Below are positions 34,410-45,379 of a DNA stretch of 64,000 nucleotides, one piece after another. The notes beneath the pieces are model-generated. The model did no database searches, was not told the DNA's origin, and saw only the letters and a list, made by a program, of their open reading frames with translations. The DNA is from Endothia cerciana. Taxonomy: Eukaryota > Ascomycota > Sordariomycetes > Diaporthales > Cryphonectriaceae. Positions within the stretch are counted from its first letter, which is position 1; each line of letters begins with the position of its first letter. Both the position numbers and the translations under genes were made by a program. The DNA is taken from assembly GCA_026119935.1 (NCBI GenBank), contig JALRMH010000007.1, forward strand, positions 124,001-188,000, read 5' to 3'.

Positions 34410-34440
34410 CCGCCAGAGAGCACCAAGTGCTCTCTGGCGG
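34410..34440. repeat. Perfect inverted repeat, 14-bp stem and 3-nt loop
   Basis: Left arm CCGCCAGAGAGCAC (34410-34423), loop CAA, right arm GTGCTCTCTGGCGG (34427-34440), with no mismatch. On the plus strand it is followed by AGCTTTTT, like a bacterial intrinsic terminator. On the minus strand it lies about 45 nt after the stop codon of the radical SAM gene, so it would form a strong hairpin in that 3' UTR. Confidence 0.95.
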
Positions 34441-34484
34441 AGCTTTTTGCCATTTATGACTGCTTGTTGGTTGGGATGCTAGTT

Positions 34485-35905
34485 TTAGAGGTTGAAGCCA
34501 TCGTGACCTGGTGGGTCGCAGAACCGCCACAGGCCGGCTGCTTCAGCGGCCTTTCTGACCGAGCTGACCTCCTCGGTGCTCACCGCACGGTTTATCTCAG
34601 CATATCGGACGTCTTCCTTGGTACCCTCCAAGTCCCCCGCTACTATCCCTTTGTCCAGGCCGGTCTTTCGCCGGGGCTTGCCCACGTGCGCATCAGGATG
34701 ATATTGTTCTGCGACAGCTGTTAGCAAGGGCGCCATGTCTCAAGGTCGAGCCAGCACATACCCATAATATTAACAAAGCAATCTGTCGAGACCTCGTCTG
34801 CCAAGAACTTCATAATGCGTTCGCTCTCGGCCTCTAGCCCCGGCATGACGAGGTGCCGTACCAACAAGCCCTTCTTCGCGATGCCGTCAGGCGTAAAGCA
34901 TAGGTCCCCAACCTGGGCGTGCATAGCCTTGATGCTCTCCCTCGCCGCCGCCGCATAATCGTCCGCCTTCAGCAGCCTCTTAGACGTGGCCGGCTCCCAC
35001 ACCTTGAAGTCTGGCAGGTAGATGTCGACCAGCCCATCCAAGAGTTCCAGCGACGCAAGCGAGTCGTAGGCCGATGTGTTGTAGATGATGGGCAGGGTCA
35101 GCCCCCGGTCTCGAGCGTCCAAGATGGCCAGGGCGACCTGCGGTACAACGTGTTCCGGCGTGATGAGGTTGATGTTGTGCACGTTGCCGACCTCTTGTAG
35201 CTTCATGAACCAGTCGGCGAGCTCGTCAGGCCGCAGGTTGAAGCCGTTCTTCTGGTGGCTTATGTCGTGGTTCTGGCAGAAGGAACAGCGTAGATTGCAC
35301 ATGGAGAAGAATACGCTTCCTGAGCCATTGTGTCCCTGGACGCAGGGCTCTGTGATCGTGTGAGTCTGCGGCCCTCCCGGCGAGTAGCAAGGCCTTGCCG
35401 GAGCCCGGGAAACCCGTCTCTGTGACCCAGCAGGATCGTGCCATGCGGGCGTACTATTCAAACGAGCGACGCACCTTCGCCAAAGTGGGGGGCAATGACA
35501 TTGACCACGACATCCGAGCCGATGAGGCACATGCCCGTCTTCTCATATCTGTTGACTCCGCACAGCCGTGGACACAAGTTGCAGTTTCGCAGATGGGCGT
35601 AGGCCCTTGAGCGCTTCTTTGCCTCGTCCAGCGAGGATAACATCATGCACTGTAGTTACAGCAGTCAGCCCAACGTTTCATAAGATGAGGAACCGAGAGG
35701 AACATACCCGGGGCACGTAGTCATCCAGGAGGAACGGCGGTGCAAGGTGTAGCGATCTGTAGGGGGCTGGCATGCGGGCGCGGGGCGAGACGGCGCACGC
35801 CGCTCCCTTGCGAAGAGCGCTGATCGAGGGTCCCTTCATGATGGGGTGTGTTACATGGTTGATAACTTGTGAGCGGACGTGGTAAGATTTGTGTTCTCGA
35901 AACAT
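34485..35905 (-). CDS. PflX-like radical SAM iron-sulfur protein (COG1313 type)
   Basis: Four exons (35905-35708, 35649-35475, 35349-34762, 34708-34485) join in frame to 394 aa. The radical SAM cluster is MCNLRCSFCQN (C-x3-C-x2-C, near residue 140). It is preceded by a cysteine motif NCNLCPRLCG...GMC (about residues 90-108) that is characteristic of PflX proteins. Other landmarks are NGSGSVFFS, NINLITPEHVVPQ, PIIYNTSAYDS, GLVDIYLPDFKVW and RHLVMPG. Radical SAM enzymes cleave S-adenosylmethionine with a 4Fe-4S cluster to start radical chemistry. PflX resembles pyruvate formate-lyase activase, but its substrate is unknown. The first about 65 residues are an extension relative to bacterial members, basic and rich in Ser/Arg/Pro, possibly a mitochondrial signal. 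Internal Met codons at residues 22, 45 or 68 are alternative starts. Neighbours do not suggest a pathway. Confidence 0.9.
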
Positions 35906-36327
35906 TGTGGTGCCGAGGGTGGCAAATATCCAGGTTCAACACGCCTGCTCGTTTAGAATGATGCGGGGCTGTTGTCACCCAAGTCGGTCCGCGAGGATGA
36001 TAAGATGAGGCTTGCTGAGTGTGAATACAAACACCCATCCACAAATCAAGTCAGGAAATTCCGAAGGCCAGACTGATACTGTCTACAGAACTCCTCATTT
36101 ATGAATTTCGGTCGCACTCTCTCCTAACTCACCGAACTCGTACCAAGGTGTGGCCCCTACACATGTCTTAGGGCCGCATACTCATATAGGACGAACAGGA
36201 AGAAGTCGAATTCGCGGCGTAATGTATCCAGGTCTATATCACAAGGCTGACTGTAAAGAGTATGGGTATCCAGAGCTGTTCAAGATAGATGCCAACGAAG
36301 TTTCGCCGTCCAAAAGATCAGACTCGC
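35906..36327. promoter_or_regulatory. Promoter region of the radical SAM gene
   Basis: 422 bp between the radical SAM start and the stop of the next minus-strand gene. No other gene is seen. Confidence 0.5.
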
Positions 36328-37416
36328 TTAGTCGTCCAGATTTCCCAGCTCCACAACGTCCTCGTCCTCGTCCTCGTCCTTCAGCTCAGAGCCCAAGACC
36401 TCGCCTATCTGGGGGATGTCCTCATACGCACCCAGTCCGTCCTGGCCCGAAGGAGCAGCGTCGGCCTCATCACCAGAGGGCTTGTCGCTCTCGTCCTTGC
36501 TGCCGATGATCACGTTGCCAGCGACCAGAAGGGTCGCACCGGCCCACCACAGCGGAGGGAGGGACTCGGAGAAGATCATGAGGCCGAGCATAGCTGTGAT
36601 CATAAAGTTGGAGGATGTGTTTATGATGGAGACCTGGGTAGTGGAGTTGCCCTTCGCGAGGGCTTGTGTGAAGAGCGTCCACATTATCCCGTTGAAGAGC
36701 AAATTCAGCCCGAAGAATATCTAATCTCAAGCATCAGCAAGGCATTCAGATGATAGAGCCAGGGGCCGGACAAGAGGCAGGAGAAATAGCGATCGCTAGT
36801 TCATAGGCAAGGGGGAGGGTGTGCTCCCGGGCGGGACTCACAGCGCGGACGCTATACTCGATGCCATTCTCCACAGAGGCAAGGTGGAAGAGTCTCGCAA
36901 CCCCATGAGCGAAAATGGTGGTCAACTCGGTCGTTGTCCTGTCGCGCAGTCAGTAAAGTATTAGCGCCTATGTTGAGTTCCTCACGCTATCTGTCCGGTC
37001 GCGCTCAGATGCCCGAGGGCGACCGGCCTGTCGAGATACAGGTCCATCCGCTGCGCATGAGAAGACACCTGGATGATAGGACACGGTGACGGGGACGATT
37101 CTCGAACTCACAGCTTCGCGAACACACCATTGAACGCAGCGCACGCACCGCTGGCAATCGCCAACACGATCCATTGATTATTCCGAGCCCAGCCCATGTT
37201 CACGTTCGCGTCGTCGGTGTCTTCGGCTTCGGCGGTGTCTTCGGCTTCGGCGGCGTCTCTGGACAGCAGAGGTCGCCGCTCGCCTGACTGGGACTCGGGA
37301 TCCATCGCGCCGGAGGATGGACGCCCCTTTTCCTCGGTGACGCGTGGTGCAGCTGATGCAGTTGCAGGGGTTGATGAAAAGGTGGGCTCGGCGGCTGGGC
37401 GGCGTTGGCGGATCAT
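36328..37416 (-). CDS. TMEM42/EamA-like multi-pass membrane protein
   Basis: Three exons (37416-37112, 36938-36842, 36720-36328) give 264 aa. The N-terminal about 80 residues are acidic and disordered and include a di-leucine-like motif RRPLLS and an AEDT repeat. Four or so hydrophobic segments follow: WIVLAIASGACAAFNGVFAKL, AIFFGLNLLFNGIMWTLFTQAL, a segment ending NFMITAMLGLMIFSE, and LPPLWWAGATLLVAGNVII. The order and motifs fit the small half-size DMT/EamA proteins called TMEM42. Such proteins lie in endomembranes, and their substrate is unknown. The C-terminus ends in an Asp/Glu-rich tail. The start at 37416 is the first ATG in frame. Confidence 0.82.
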
Positions 37417-38158
37417 GTCGAGCGACGGAAGGGACTGAGTAATGGTATACGAATAAACCGGCGTTATCCATGCACAGAGGGCACTGGGAGTTTCAAGGTT
37501 TTTTGTTGCACTTCGGGCTGATTGCACTTCGGCTGAGGTCAAACGTCAGAAATGGCTTGCAAGGGTACACAACACAAATCTTGGGCGAGCCGCATACATT
37601 GAGCTACATGGTAGTATTCGCGGCGGCAACGGCCGAGAAGTCATGCTTCACGAACTGCTGTCTTAGAACTCGAAAGGACAAACGAGTTTCTGCATTTATT
37701 TCGAGAACTGCCTGAAGGGATAAAATGATCTTCCTGTATCTCGCTACGGAACCTAGAACTGAAGTTCTCTCGTTTTTTTAGAGGTGCTTCACTATTGTCG
37801 TCACTCCTATCCTAATGTCACACTCGACTATGCCTACTGCGCCGATGAAGAGGTGATCTGTATAAAAGGCTCGAGAAAGGCTTGGGAGAGGTCCCCCTAC
37901 CACACGAGAGGGATCCCCGGCCTTCTTCATCGGCATCGTGGCAATGGCGCATAGACTGGAAAGAACATATCATTCTCTCGGTCACCAATAGATACGAGTA
38001 CCGGTCGCGAACTCGCGAGGTGTTTCTCTATAGGGGGGGCAAGATTGAGCTCCCCTTGCTGTGATGGAAACCACAAAGGCCTCCCGAAGCCCCAACCCAA
38101 ACTCCAGAACCAGGCCTAACGCCAAACATGAGTGCCGCCCGGCAGAACTGTTCTGTCC
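37417..38158. promoter_or_regulatory. Intergenic; promoter of the TMEM42-like gene and TFIIA gamma 3' flank
   Basis: 742 bp with no gene recognised. A TATAAAAGG box sits at about 37861 on the plus strand, but I find no plus-strand gene just after it. The box could serve an unseen RNA or be chance. Confidence 0.45.
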
Positions 38159-38750
38159 TTACTGGCCCTCGCCGGGGCGCTTCGCATTGCAGCTAACGAT
38201 CTTGACCTTGTCCGCGACGACTGCCTGGCCGCCGTTCTCCATCTTAAAGGAAACGTTCTTGATGAGGAAGGTCCACACCTCGTCGCAGAAGCGGTATGTG
38301 TCCAGGGAGCCCTGTGACGGTACGCGCAGAGCCGCTCTTGTCAGCCTTCTGAGATCTTTCGGGGACCCCCTCTGTGATTACGACGGCCCAGGGGATTCTT
38401 CTTCCTTCCTCCTCCTCCCTCTCGGCACCGCAGACTGGCCAGGTGACGCATATGCAGATGGATGTGCTCTCCTCACCTTGAAAGTCAACCGGGCCTTGAC
38501 CTTGTCCTGTAAGACATCCGCGATCGCTCGGTCGAAGTTGGCGAGGATCTTCATCGCCAGCTGGGGGTCGATGCGGTGCTCCGTGATCAGGTCATCGAGG
38601 GTGTCGGTCAGAGTGGCGCCGATACTATCCAGCGCAGAGCGCAAGTCAAGTCAGCCATCCTGCGGTAGGCAGAGGGAGCAGGGGGCGGTGCGGTGCGATG
38701 TACCTGCTACGGCGGTACAGCTCGTAATAGTTCTGAGCACCGGAAGCCAT
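38159..38750 (-). CDS. toa2: Transcription initiation factor TFIIA small (gamma) subunit, Toa2
   Basis: Three exons (38750-38704, 38624-38477, 38311-38159) give 115 aa, the usual TFIIA gamma size. It begins MASGAQNYYELYRRSSIG and contains the conserved LTDTLDDLI, IDPQLAMKILANFDRAIA, FKGSLDTYRFCDEVWTFL and KVKIVSCNAKRPGEGQ. The N-terminal part is the four-helix bundle and the C-terminal part the beta barrel. With the large subunit it stabilises TBP on promoter DNA in RNA polymerase II initiation. Junctions are in frame, and the stop directly follows the conserved C-terminus. Confidence 0.97.
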
Positions 38751-39120
38751 CTTGTCTTGCGCTGGCCTCAGTACTTCTTGTTGGCTGTGTGGGTTTGGTT
38801 GATGAAGAAGGGCGGGCCAGTCTTGTACGTAGGACCGGAGACGAAGGAGCCCTGGCGGACTGGCTCACAGGGCTGACTCAGCTGGGCTTCCCGAGTTACA
38901 GGAGCCGGTACCCACTTTTAGGCCGCTCCATACACGTGATTGGCTCCGGTTTTAGATCAGGGTCAAGCAAGGAGCTCCTGCTGTCGTAGCATGGTACAAG
39001 ATATGGAGTGCTGGTGATGACGACCTCGCCTTAGCTTCTGGTCGTGTCTCTTTCTATTGCGATATTCAACGTGCCCCACTCTCACATTCCCCGACCAGCT
39101 CTCCTCCAGGTCTGCCCAGG
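38751..39120. promoter_or_regulatory. Divergent promoter region of TFIIA gamma and V-ATPase c''
   Basis: 370 bp between two outward-facing ATGs. No distinct element is recognised. Confidence 0.55.
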
Positions 39121-39986
39121 ATGAGCACGAAATACTCCCTCGGAGGCCTTACTGGCGCTCTTGGTGTGATAGGAGCTTGTACGTCCACTCGATCCAACGG
39201 GACCGGGGCCACAGTCGATGCTGAAGTGTCGTTGCTAACTGCTTCTAGATATGCTCTTCACCGGCTCTGGCGAGGCCTTCAACGTATGTCCATTCACGAC
39301 ATCCCTCCCTCCCCAAATACATCAAGCACGATCATCTGACGAGCTACGGTACAGGTCGGCGCGTTCCTCGAATCCATCTCGCCCGCAGCATACGGAGGCT
39401 TGGGCATCGCCCTCTGCATCGGCCTGTCGGTTGTAGGAGCAGCATGGTACGGGGCCAGCTTTACAGGATATTTGTGTGAGAAAAATATAGTCCGTTAACA
39501 ACAGGTTAGGGGCATCTTCATAACCGGTTCCTCGATCGTCGGCGGCGGCGTCCGCGCCCCGCGCATCCGCACAAAGAACCTCATCTCCATCATCTTCTGC
39601 GAGGTGGTCGCCATCTACGGCGTCATCATGTCCATCGTCTTCTCCGCCAAGCTGGCCGGCGTCCAGGGCGCCGAGCTGTACGACGCCAAGACGTACTACA
39701 CGGGGTTCGCGCTGTTCTGGGCTGGCCTGACGGTGGGCATGTGCAATCTGATCTGCGGTGTTGCCGTTGGTATCAACGGGAGTGGTGCGGCACTGGCGGA
39801 TGCCGCGGATCCTACGCTGTACGTGTTCCCTGCTACGGTCGAATGTCTGGTGAGTGCATACTAACAGCGCGTTGCAGATTCGTCAAGATCCTGGTCATCG
39901 AGATTTTCAGCTCTGTCCTCGGTCTGTTTGGGCTGATCGTGGGCTTGCTCGTCTCGAGCAAGGCGACGGAGTTCGGCGAGGCGTAG
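39121..39986 (+). CDS. vma16: V-type proton ATPase proteolipid subunit c'' (Vma16)
   Basis: Five exons (39121-39178, 39249-39283, 39355-39446, 39510-39818, 39878-39986) give 200 aa. It is made of four to five membrane helices with landmarks YMLFTGSGEAFNVGAFL, GIALCIGLSVVGAAWGIFITGSS, GVRAPRI, TKNLISIIFCEVVAIYG (with the essential proton-binding Glu), LFWAGLTVG, and FVKILVIEIFSS. Subunit c'' is one of the ring proteolipids of the Vo sector and carries protons across vacuolar and Golgi membranes. The N-terminus is shorter than in yeast (213 aa). Exon 2 is 35 nt. Acceptor of exon 4 was placed after GGTTAG to keep AAWGIF in frame. Confidence 0.96.
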
Positions 39987-40822
39987 GGGACGGAACAGCA
40001 AAAGCGAGCGAAGTTTGGATTGTACGAGTTCATTATCGAATCCAAGAAGGCTGTGGCCTATCGGAGGTGTTGTCTGGTCAAAACATCATCGTCACATTTC
40101 AAGGCGTTTGGGGGGAAAGCATAAGAGAAGGAAGCCATCAACTTTCATGTGTACACTACTATCTGACAAACCATCGAAAAGAATCCATCACATACCATCC
40201 TTTTAGCATTGCTGTCTCTAGATTCTCGACTCGTCAAACGACGAAGTGCCTGATCATGAAAGCCTTGCCGAACGTGCCTCTTCCCTCCATTTCTTCCCCC
40301 TCCGTTTTTATGATATTTTTATTAAAAATTCTCTTCTTTTCCCCCGCCTCGTTCTCTCAATCATCTCGCATCACCTTTCAGTCCGTAGCAGAAGAACAAG
40401 CATCTCACGTCGTGAGAGTATTGACTAGCATACCGTGACGCGGGCCTAACACAGCGTCCATAGAAGAGATAAACTTGTCTGAACGCGACCATACGAGGCC
40501 GTCCTGTAAACCTTCGACCCTGGTATTAGAGGTCGGATAGATTCGCTTCGCTCTCCTGCTGCGACTCAACAAGGCGCAGCGTTGCTAGGGAATATCGGAC
40601 CACTAACGCAGACGACCATGAAACCTGAAGCAACGTATGAAATTTCTCAGGGGCCTAAAAAGGACCCGCAAGTGGTGGCTCAAGGTAAACTCCCACACTC
40701 AACATCGAGAGAGTCTGGATGTGTAGCCACCGTCCCCCTTCCACTCGGACTGAGGCCCACAGGTCTGCCGGCCGCCCAGGTCAGGCTCGTCATCACCCAG
40801 GACGACGATGCAGTCGGCGAGT
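39987..40822. other. Intergenic, convergent 3' ends
   Basis: 836 bp between the Vma16 and hypothetical-gene stop codons. AT-rich around 40300-40345. No gene is seen. Confidence 0.5.
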
Positions 40823-42575
40823 CTACTCATCTTCCAAGGGGGAAGCATCGGTGCTCAGAAGTGAGGCATTGGAGACCTGCGACCGGCGGCGCCCGACCGG
40901 GCTTCCAGTCGATTCCTGGCCAGGATTGGGCCGCTGCCGAGCACCGGTGGGAGCGGAACCCTGCTCAGAGCCCCCATACACAGCACTGTAATTGCGCTTG
41001 GTGCCCTGGGAAACCTGGCCTGAAAGCGCCTGGGTTCTCTGGTTCAGGTGAGCCATTGGGGCGGCCTGGGCTCCCTCCGGAACGTAAGTGTTAGCAGCGA
41101 GTCTGGTACCAAACTCGGAGTGAGCTCCAGAAGGAGGCAGGAAGTCGGCCACAGACAGACGTCCAAACGGTGTGGCCTGGTCATCAGGAGGAGGTTGGAA
41201 GCTAGTAGCGGACAGGCGTCCGAAGAGATTGGACTGCATGTCAGCAGTTGCTTGAATACCAAGAGTGGACCGAGCATTCAGCTGATCTCCATCAGAGCAC
41301 GACGCTTTAGGGGTAGACTTCTTCTTGCCAGAGGCGGATTTGACTTGGCGGTCCGTTTGGGCTTTAGCAGGTGTTACCTTGCCCTTCTTCTCAGGATTCG
41401 CTTGGGGGGACCCATTCTGCAGCTTCAACTTAGACCGTTCTTCGTAGTCCTTGCTCCAGGTCTCTAGAAGCCTGAGTGGGTTGGGTCGGTTGTCCATTGA
41501 GATAGCGTCCCTATTGTCGGTTTGATCCTTTGCAGGCGAAACGGACTCCTCTCCTGGTACCTGGTCCTTGGCAGTCTGGGGCCCCTCCAAAGACTGCGAG
41601 CGTGAGGTCTGAGGAATGTCTTCGTTGTATGTGGACTCAGGTATCGCCGTGAGTGCCATCAGAGTCGAGATGGATGACTCCGAGGCTTTGCGTGCCGCTT
41701 CTTGCTTCTCGCGTTCCTGAGCTGCTTCGGCCTGCAACCTTCTGGCTGTCTCCTGGAATTTTTTGATTACCATGGAATAGTATCGATAGGGCATGCCCCT
41801 GTTCTTGAAGAGGGTACTTCTCAAAGCCATTGTCAGTTTCTGTGCCACCGTGCCACGCTCGAGAGTTTTGGGGGACCGCACTTGTAAAGCGTTAGCAGGT
41901 CGAATCCGTGCCTCATGGCATCAGCAATGGCGCACTTGTCTGCGGATGTGAGGCCGCCCTGACAATTGAGGTCGGCCAGAATTTGCTCCATAGAGGCTGA
42001 CCCCTCGTTCCCTGCCAAGTAGCCCTGGACTTGAAAGGGCTGCATCCTCCGGAGCTGAGCCCAGGTCGACATGCTGACCTGCTTCGGAAAGCACAGGACA
42101 CCCCCTTGATTCAACGACGCCCTCCGAAAATGGTCTGCAATGCCGAGAAGGTAGGGGATAGTGCTGAAACAGGCGTCGACTATGAAGTACGGTGCGGTGT
42201 CTTGCGAATTGAACGTTCCAGGCGGATAGCGAAGGATCTGACCTACAGCGTATTGCCTCTCTTTGGCCTGAGAAGGCAGCTATGGCACGAATTTGTGAGT
42301 GTGATTGCAAGTTGGTAAGTTAGACGGCGACGACTGACCTTTGACGCGTCGACGCATACAGAACAGAATCCCGTCAGGCCCGTGAATAGGACGGGTTTGG
42401 GAGGCTCATCTTCATCGAGTCCAGACCAGTCGAGTGATCTCTCAAAGACGTCGGGCACGCAGAGCTGGAGATTACCGTACCGTCCCGCGAGCCAGGTAGC
42501 ACTGGAGCAGAGGCCATGGCACTCGATGGTCCAGTGGCCACAGCCGTCGAACTTGTAGTAATCGAAACGGCACAT
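40823..42575 (-). CDS. Hypothetical protein with Cys/His-rich N-terminus and disordered C-terminus
   Basis: Three exons (42575-42339, 42237-41882, 41819-40823) close in frame to 529 aa. I do not recognise a named family. The first about 80 residues are Cys-rich (MCRFDYYKFDGCGHW, ECHGLC, LCVPD, FCSVC) and could form a small zinc-binding fold, a pattern often seen in fungus-specific proteins that start MC-x-C/H. Residues about 80-200 look folded (YFIVDACFSTIPYLLGIADHF, QILADLNCQGGLTSADKCAIADAMRHG). A helical stretch rich in Glu, Ala and Gln (about 215-245) follows. The C-terminal 290 residues are disordered with two similar FGRLS motifs and a basic Lys-rich patch (GKKKSTPK). The second intron was accepted because its donor, branch site and frame all fit. 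Confidence 0.75.
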
Positions 42576-42886
42576 TGTTGCTTCTCGATTGCCAGTGAAT
42601 TGGGCCAGTAGTTCGTAGAACGGAGATGCGATGTTGTCAGAGCCTACGAAAGGGCCTGGAGTTGATTGAACGCGACCAGTGTGATGCTGGTGAGTTTTCA
42701 GGAGGGTAGCGGGCTGCAGGTGTGAATTGAAAATTGCAAACAAGAGATGGTGGAAAAGTGTGCAAGCTCAGATGGGACTTCAGACGACATCATAGATCAA
42801 CCCTTTCCTTTCCTGCAACAGATGACCTGGTGCCGTGATGCTGTTCGTCGGCTGTGAGGTGGAGCAAATGCCTTCAAGACACTCCA
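42576..42886. promoter_or_regulatory. Promoter of the hypothetical gene and cnxE 3' flank
   Basis: 311 bp. Nothing else is seen. Confidence 0.5.
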
Positions 42887-45009
42887 TTAAAGATCGAACC
42901 TCACGTTACTCATCAGTAGAGCCTCCACCTTTGTGCCTTTATGTAGAGGCTCGGTGCCCTTTGGCATACACAAAAGAGCGTTCGCTCCTTTCAGACTCCC
43001 CACTCGAGAGCTACGCTGTCCTCCGGTGCTGGTTGCTGAGAGACCACCATCGCTATTGACGGTCACGATGGAACGGTGATACTCGGGCCTTCCTGGATCT
43101 AAGTTGAAGTCGTGTGATAAGGTGACGGGAACTTTGGTCAGCCCAATGGGTGATACTCCAGACATGGCGTGCAGGGATGGCAGAACGAAGAGATGGAAAG
43201 TAACCAGAGCCGAGGCGGGATTGCCTGGGAGGGAAAAGATCACCTTCGAGACGCGCTCCCCGTCGTTGTTCTTGACCGGCACCGTGGCGAAGGTTGTGGG
43301 CTTCCCAGGCTTCATGTTCACTCGGCCGAAATGAATAGTTCCAGCGAGCGCTCTCTCGATGGTTGGTTTCAAAAGATCAAGTTCTCCCATGGATACCCCT
43401 CCGGTGGTGATAAGAAGGTCTGCCTGTCGCATTCCGTACCTCAGAGTCTCTTCCAGAGTACCGGGCTTGTCGCTGGCAATGCCCAGGTCGATAACTTCGT
43501 AGCCCCATTCTTTCGCTGCTGATATGAGGGTAGGTCTGTTTGTATCTCTTACCTCCCCCAGGCGAAGGTCTCCGGGCCGATCATGGTTGACAATTTCATC
43601 GCCTGTCGACAGCACACCGATGACGGGTCGACGATATGTCTTGACGGTGGACGTGCCAATAGCAGCCAAGAGGCCGATTTCACCACCGACAGCAGACACT
43701 TGTTCTCCCTTCCGGAGGATGACCGAGCCCTCCCTTGTGTCACTGCCTACCTCGCGGATATTCTCGCCTTTCTTCACTCCGCTGGCCAGAATCTCGACCT
43801 CCTTTTCCTCCCGACCGTCATCGGTCATAGTCTTCAAGACTGTATCCTCTACCATGATCACAGATGTCGCACCAGGCGGCAAGGGAGCGCCCGTTGTTAT
43901 CCTCGCGATCTCTCCCTCCTTCAGTGCGCGGACGTTCCCAGGAGCAGCATGGGACACGGCAGTGACAGGGAAAATTCCCTTCATGTTGCCATTTTCGGGG
44001 ACGACGACAGCATATCCGTCAACAATACTGGCGCGGAAGGCAGGCACATTTTCGGTCGCCTTGACGTCTTCTGCCAGGACGGCGCCGACCAGATCTGAGT
44101 CCACTTTAGATGAGACGATCGTGGGTGTTGGAGAGTGCTCGCTGATCAGGGCAAGTGCTTCTTCGACGTCCAGCATGGGATATGGAGAGGACCTGTGTCT
44201 CCGTGTAGGGCCGAGACTGGGGTCGTTCGACATTGGGTTTTCGCTCGGGTTCGTGTGTCTGACGAGTGCGCCGTGTCCATGTACATGACCTGGTCCATGA
44301 CTGTGTCCGTGATGATGGTGGCCTTCGGAGTGGCCGGCCGATCCGATCCCAGCGTCCTTCTCGAGCTTCTTCACCCCACCAGCATGAAGAGTTCGTGAGT
44401 CACCACCGGCAGCCTGAAGGCAAGCATGAGGGACTGTCTTGATAACAGCTTGGAGGTTCTCCTTAGCCCCCTTTGGGGAGCCCGGAACAGTTATGATGAC
44501 GGTCTTATTTCTCACTCCGGCCACTGGTCTTGACATCATCGCAACTTATACCACACAGTCAGTTCTGGCGACAGGGAAATTTGAACAACGCGACTCACAA
44601 GGAGTTACACTTAGCGAGGCAGCTAGCATGCCGTGGACGAGGCCGGTTGCGTGCTTATGTATGAGAGGAGAGATGGCCTGATAGCATATTAGATATCTAA
44701 ATCTAAGAGATATATTGCCCTGGGCCGCTCGAAACAAACCTCTGGCGTCTGATCCGCCGTGGCAAAACCGGTACCTCCAGTCGTGACTATCAGGTTGATG
44801 CTGCTGGCCTCACTATCTGTCCATATCTTGACCTGCTTTTGTATCTGCCCGACATCGTCCGGCACTATCTTGACATCGACGACATCCCACCGGCCAGCTT
44901 GTTCCTCATCGAAGACGGACCGGAGGGTCTTCTCAGAGCTGTCCTTGGACGATCCTTCCGAAACGCTTGTAGATATGATGAGGATAGCAGCTGTGAGTGG
45001 CGTGCTCAT
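42887..45009 (-). CDS. cnxE: Molybdenum cofactor biosynthesis fusion protein CnxE / nit-9 (MogA-MoeA, gephyrin-like)
   Basis: Three exons (45009-44740, 44677-44599, 44544-42887) give 668 aa. The N-terminal MogA-type domain (about residues 1-165) has VTTGGTGFATADQTPEA and MSRPVAGVR...VPGSPKGAKENL. The C-terminal MoeA domain (about 240-668) has VDGYAVV, ITTGAPLPPGA, GVLSTGDEI, ITTGGVSMGE, MKPGKPTTFA and LPGNPASALVTF. The linker is strikingly His-rich (HHHHGHSHGPGHVHGHG). The Mog half adenylates molybdopterin and the MoeA half inserts molybdate, producing Moco for nitrate reductase, sulfite oxidase and xanthine dehydrogenase. The domain order Mog first matches gephyrin and fungal CnxE, and is reversed in plant Cnx1. 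Known fungal names are cnxE (Aspergillus) and nit-9 (Neurospora). Confidence 0.95.
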
Positions 45010-45379
45010 CTTGAATATAGTCAGACTGCATAAAGCAGAAATCTTGGGACTCGGCGAGTCATCAAACAGTCGCCGTCAGATGCTTTCATCAAATCGTCCA
45101 AGAGAGATGTGGACTGGTCCTTGTTGAGTAGTGAATGTCGACGATGAAACCACTTTGAGCCAGGTCCTCTCCACTTACCATTTGAGGTTGTTCGAGAACC
45201 TAGGGAGGGGTTATACAGCAAACGACAGGGGTGCAGCCACCTGTAACTAGCGGCCAGGGTGTTGCCAAAAGTTCTGGAGATTGGCTCGATAAAAGCTCCC
45301 GCACACTCACTCAAATTTCTAGGATCAACAATGGCAACGTCAGGCTCGCCGTCGCCTTCTAGGACACAGAAGAAGCAGA
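45010..45379. promoter_or_regulatory. Divergent promoter region of cnxE and pop5
   Basis: 370 bp between two outward-facing starts. No nitrate-regulator site was identified with confidence. Confidence 0.5.

Larger units (their letters stand above)
33604..34484. other. Intergenic region with tRNA-like relic and perfect hairpin
   Basis: 880 bp between the coiled-coil gene start and the radical SAM gene end. No protein-coding gene is evident. It includes the tRNA-like stretch near 34172-34265, a run of nine A at 34265-34273, and the hairpin at 34410-34440. Confidence 0.5.

Noticed and set aside
37861..37869. TATAAAAGG box on the plus strand
   Set aside because: No plus-strand gene starts nearby, and the next gene (toa2) is on the minus strand. 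Probably chance.
41833..41881. Separate gene starting at the ATG in MALRSTLF on the minus strand
   Set aside because: A standard 62-nt intron (41820-41881) with donor, CTGAC branch site and correct phase joins this to the upstream exons, so one gene is more likely.
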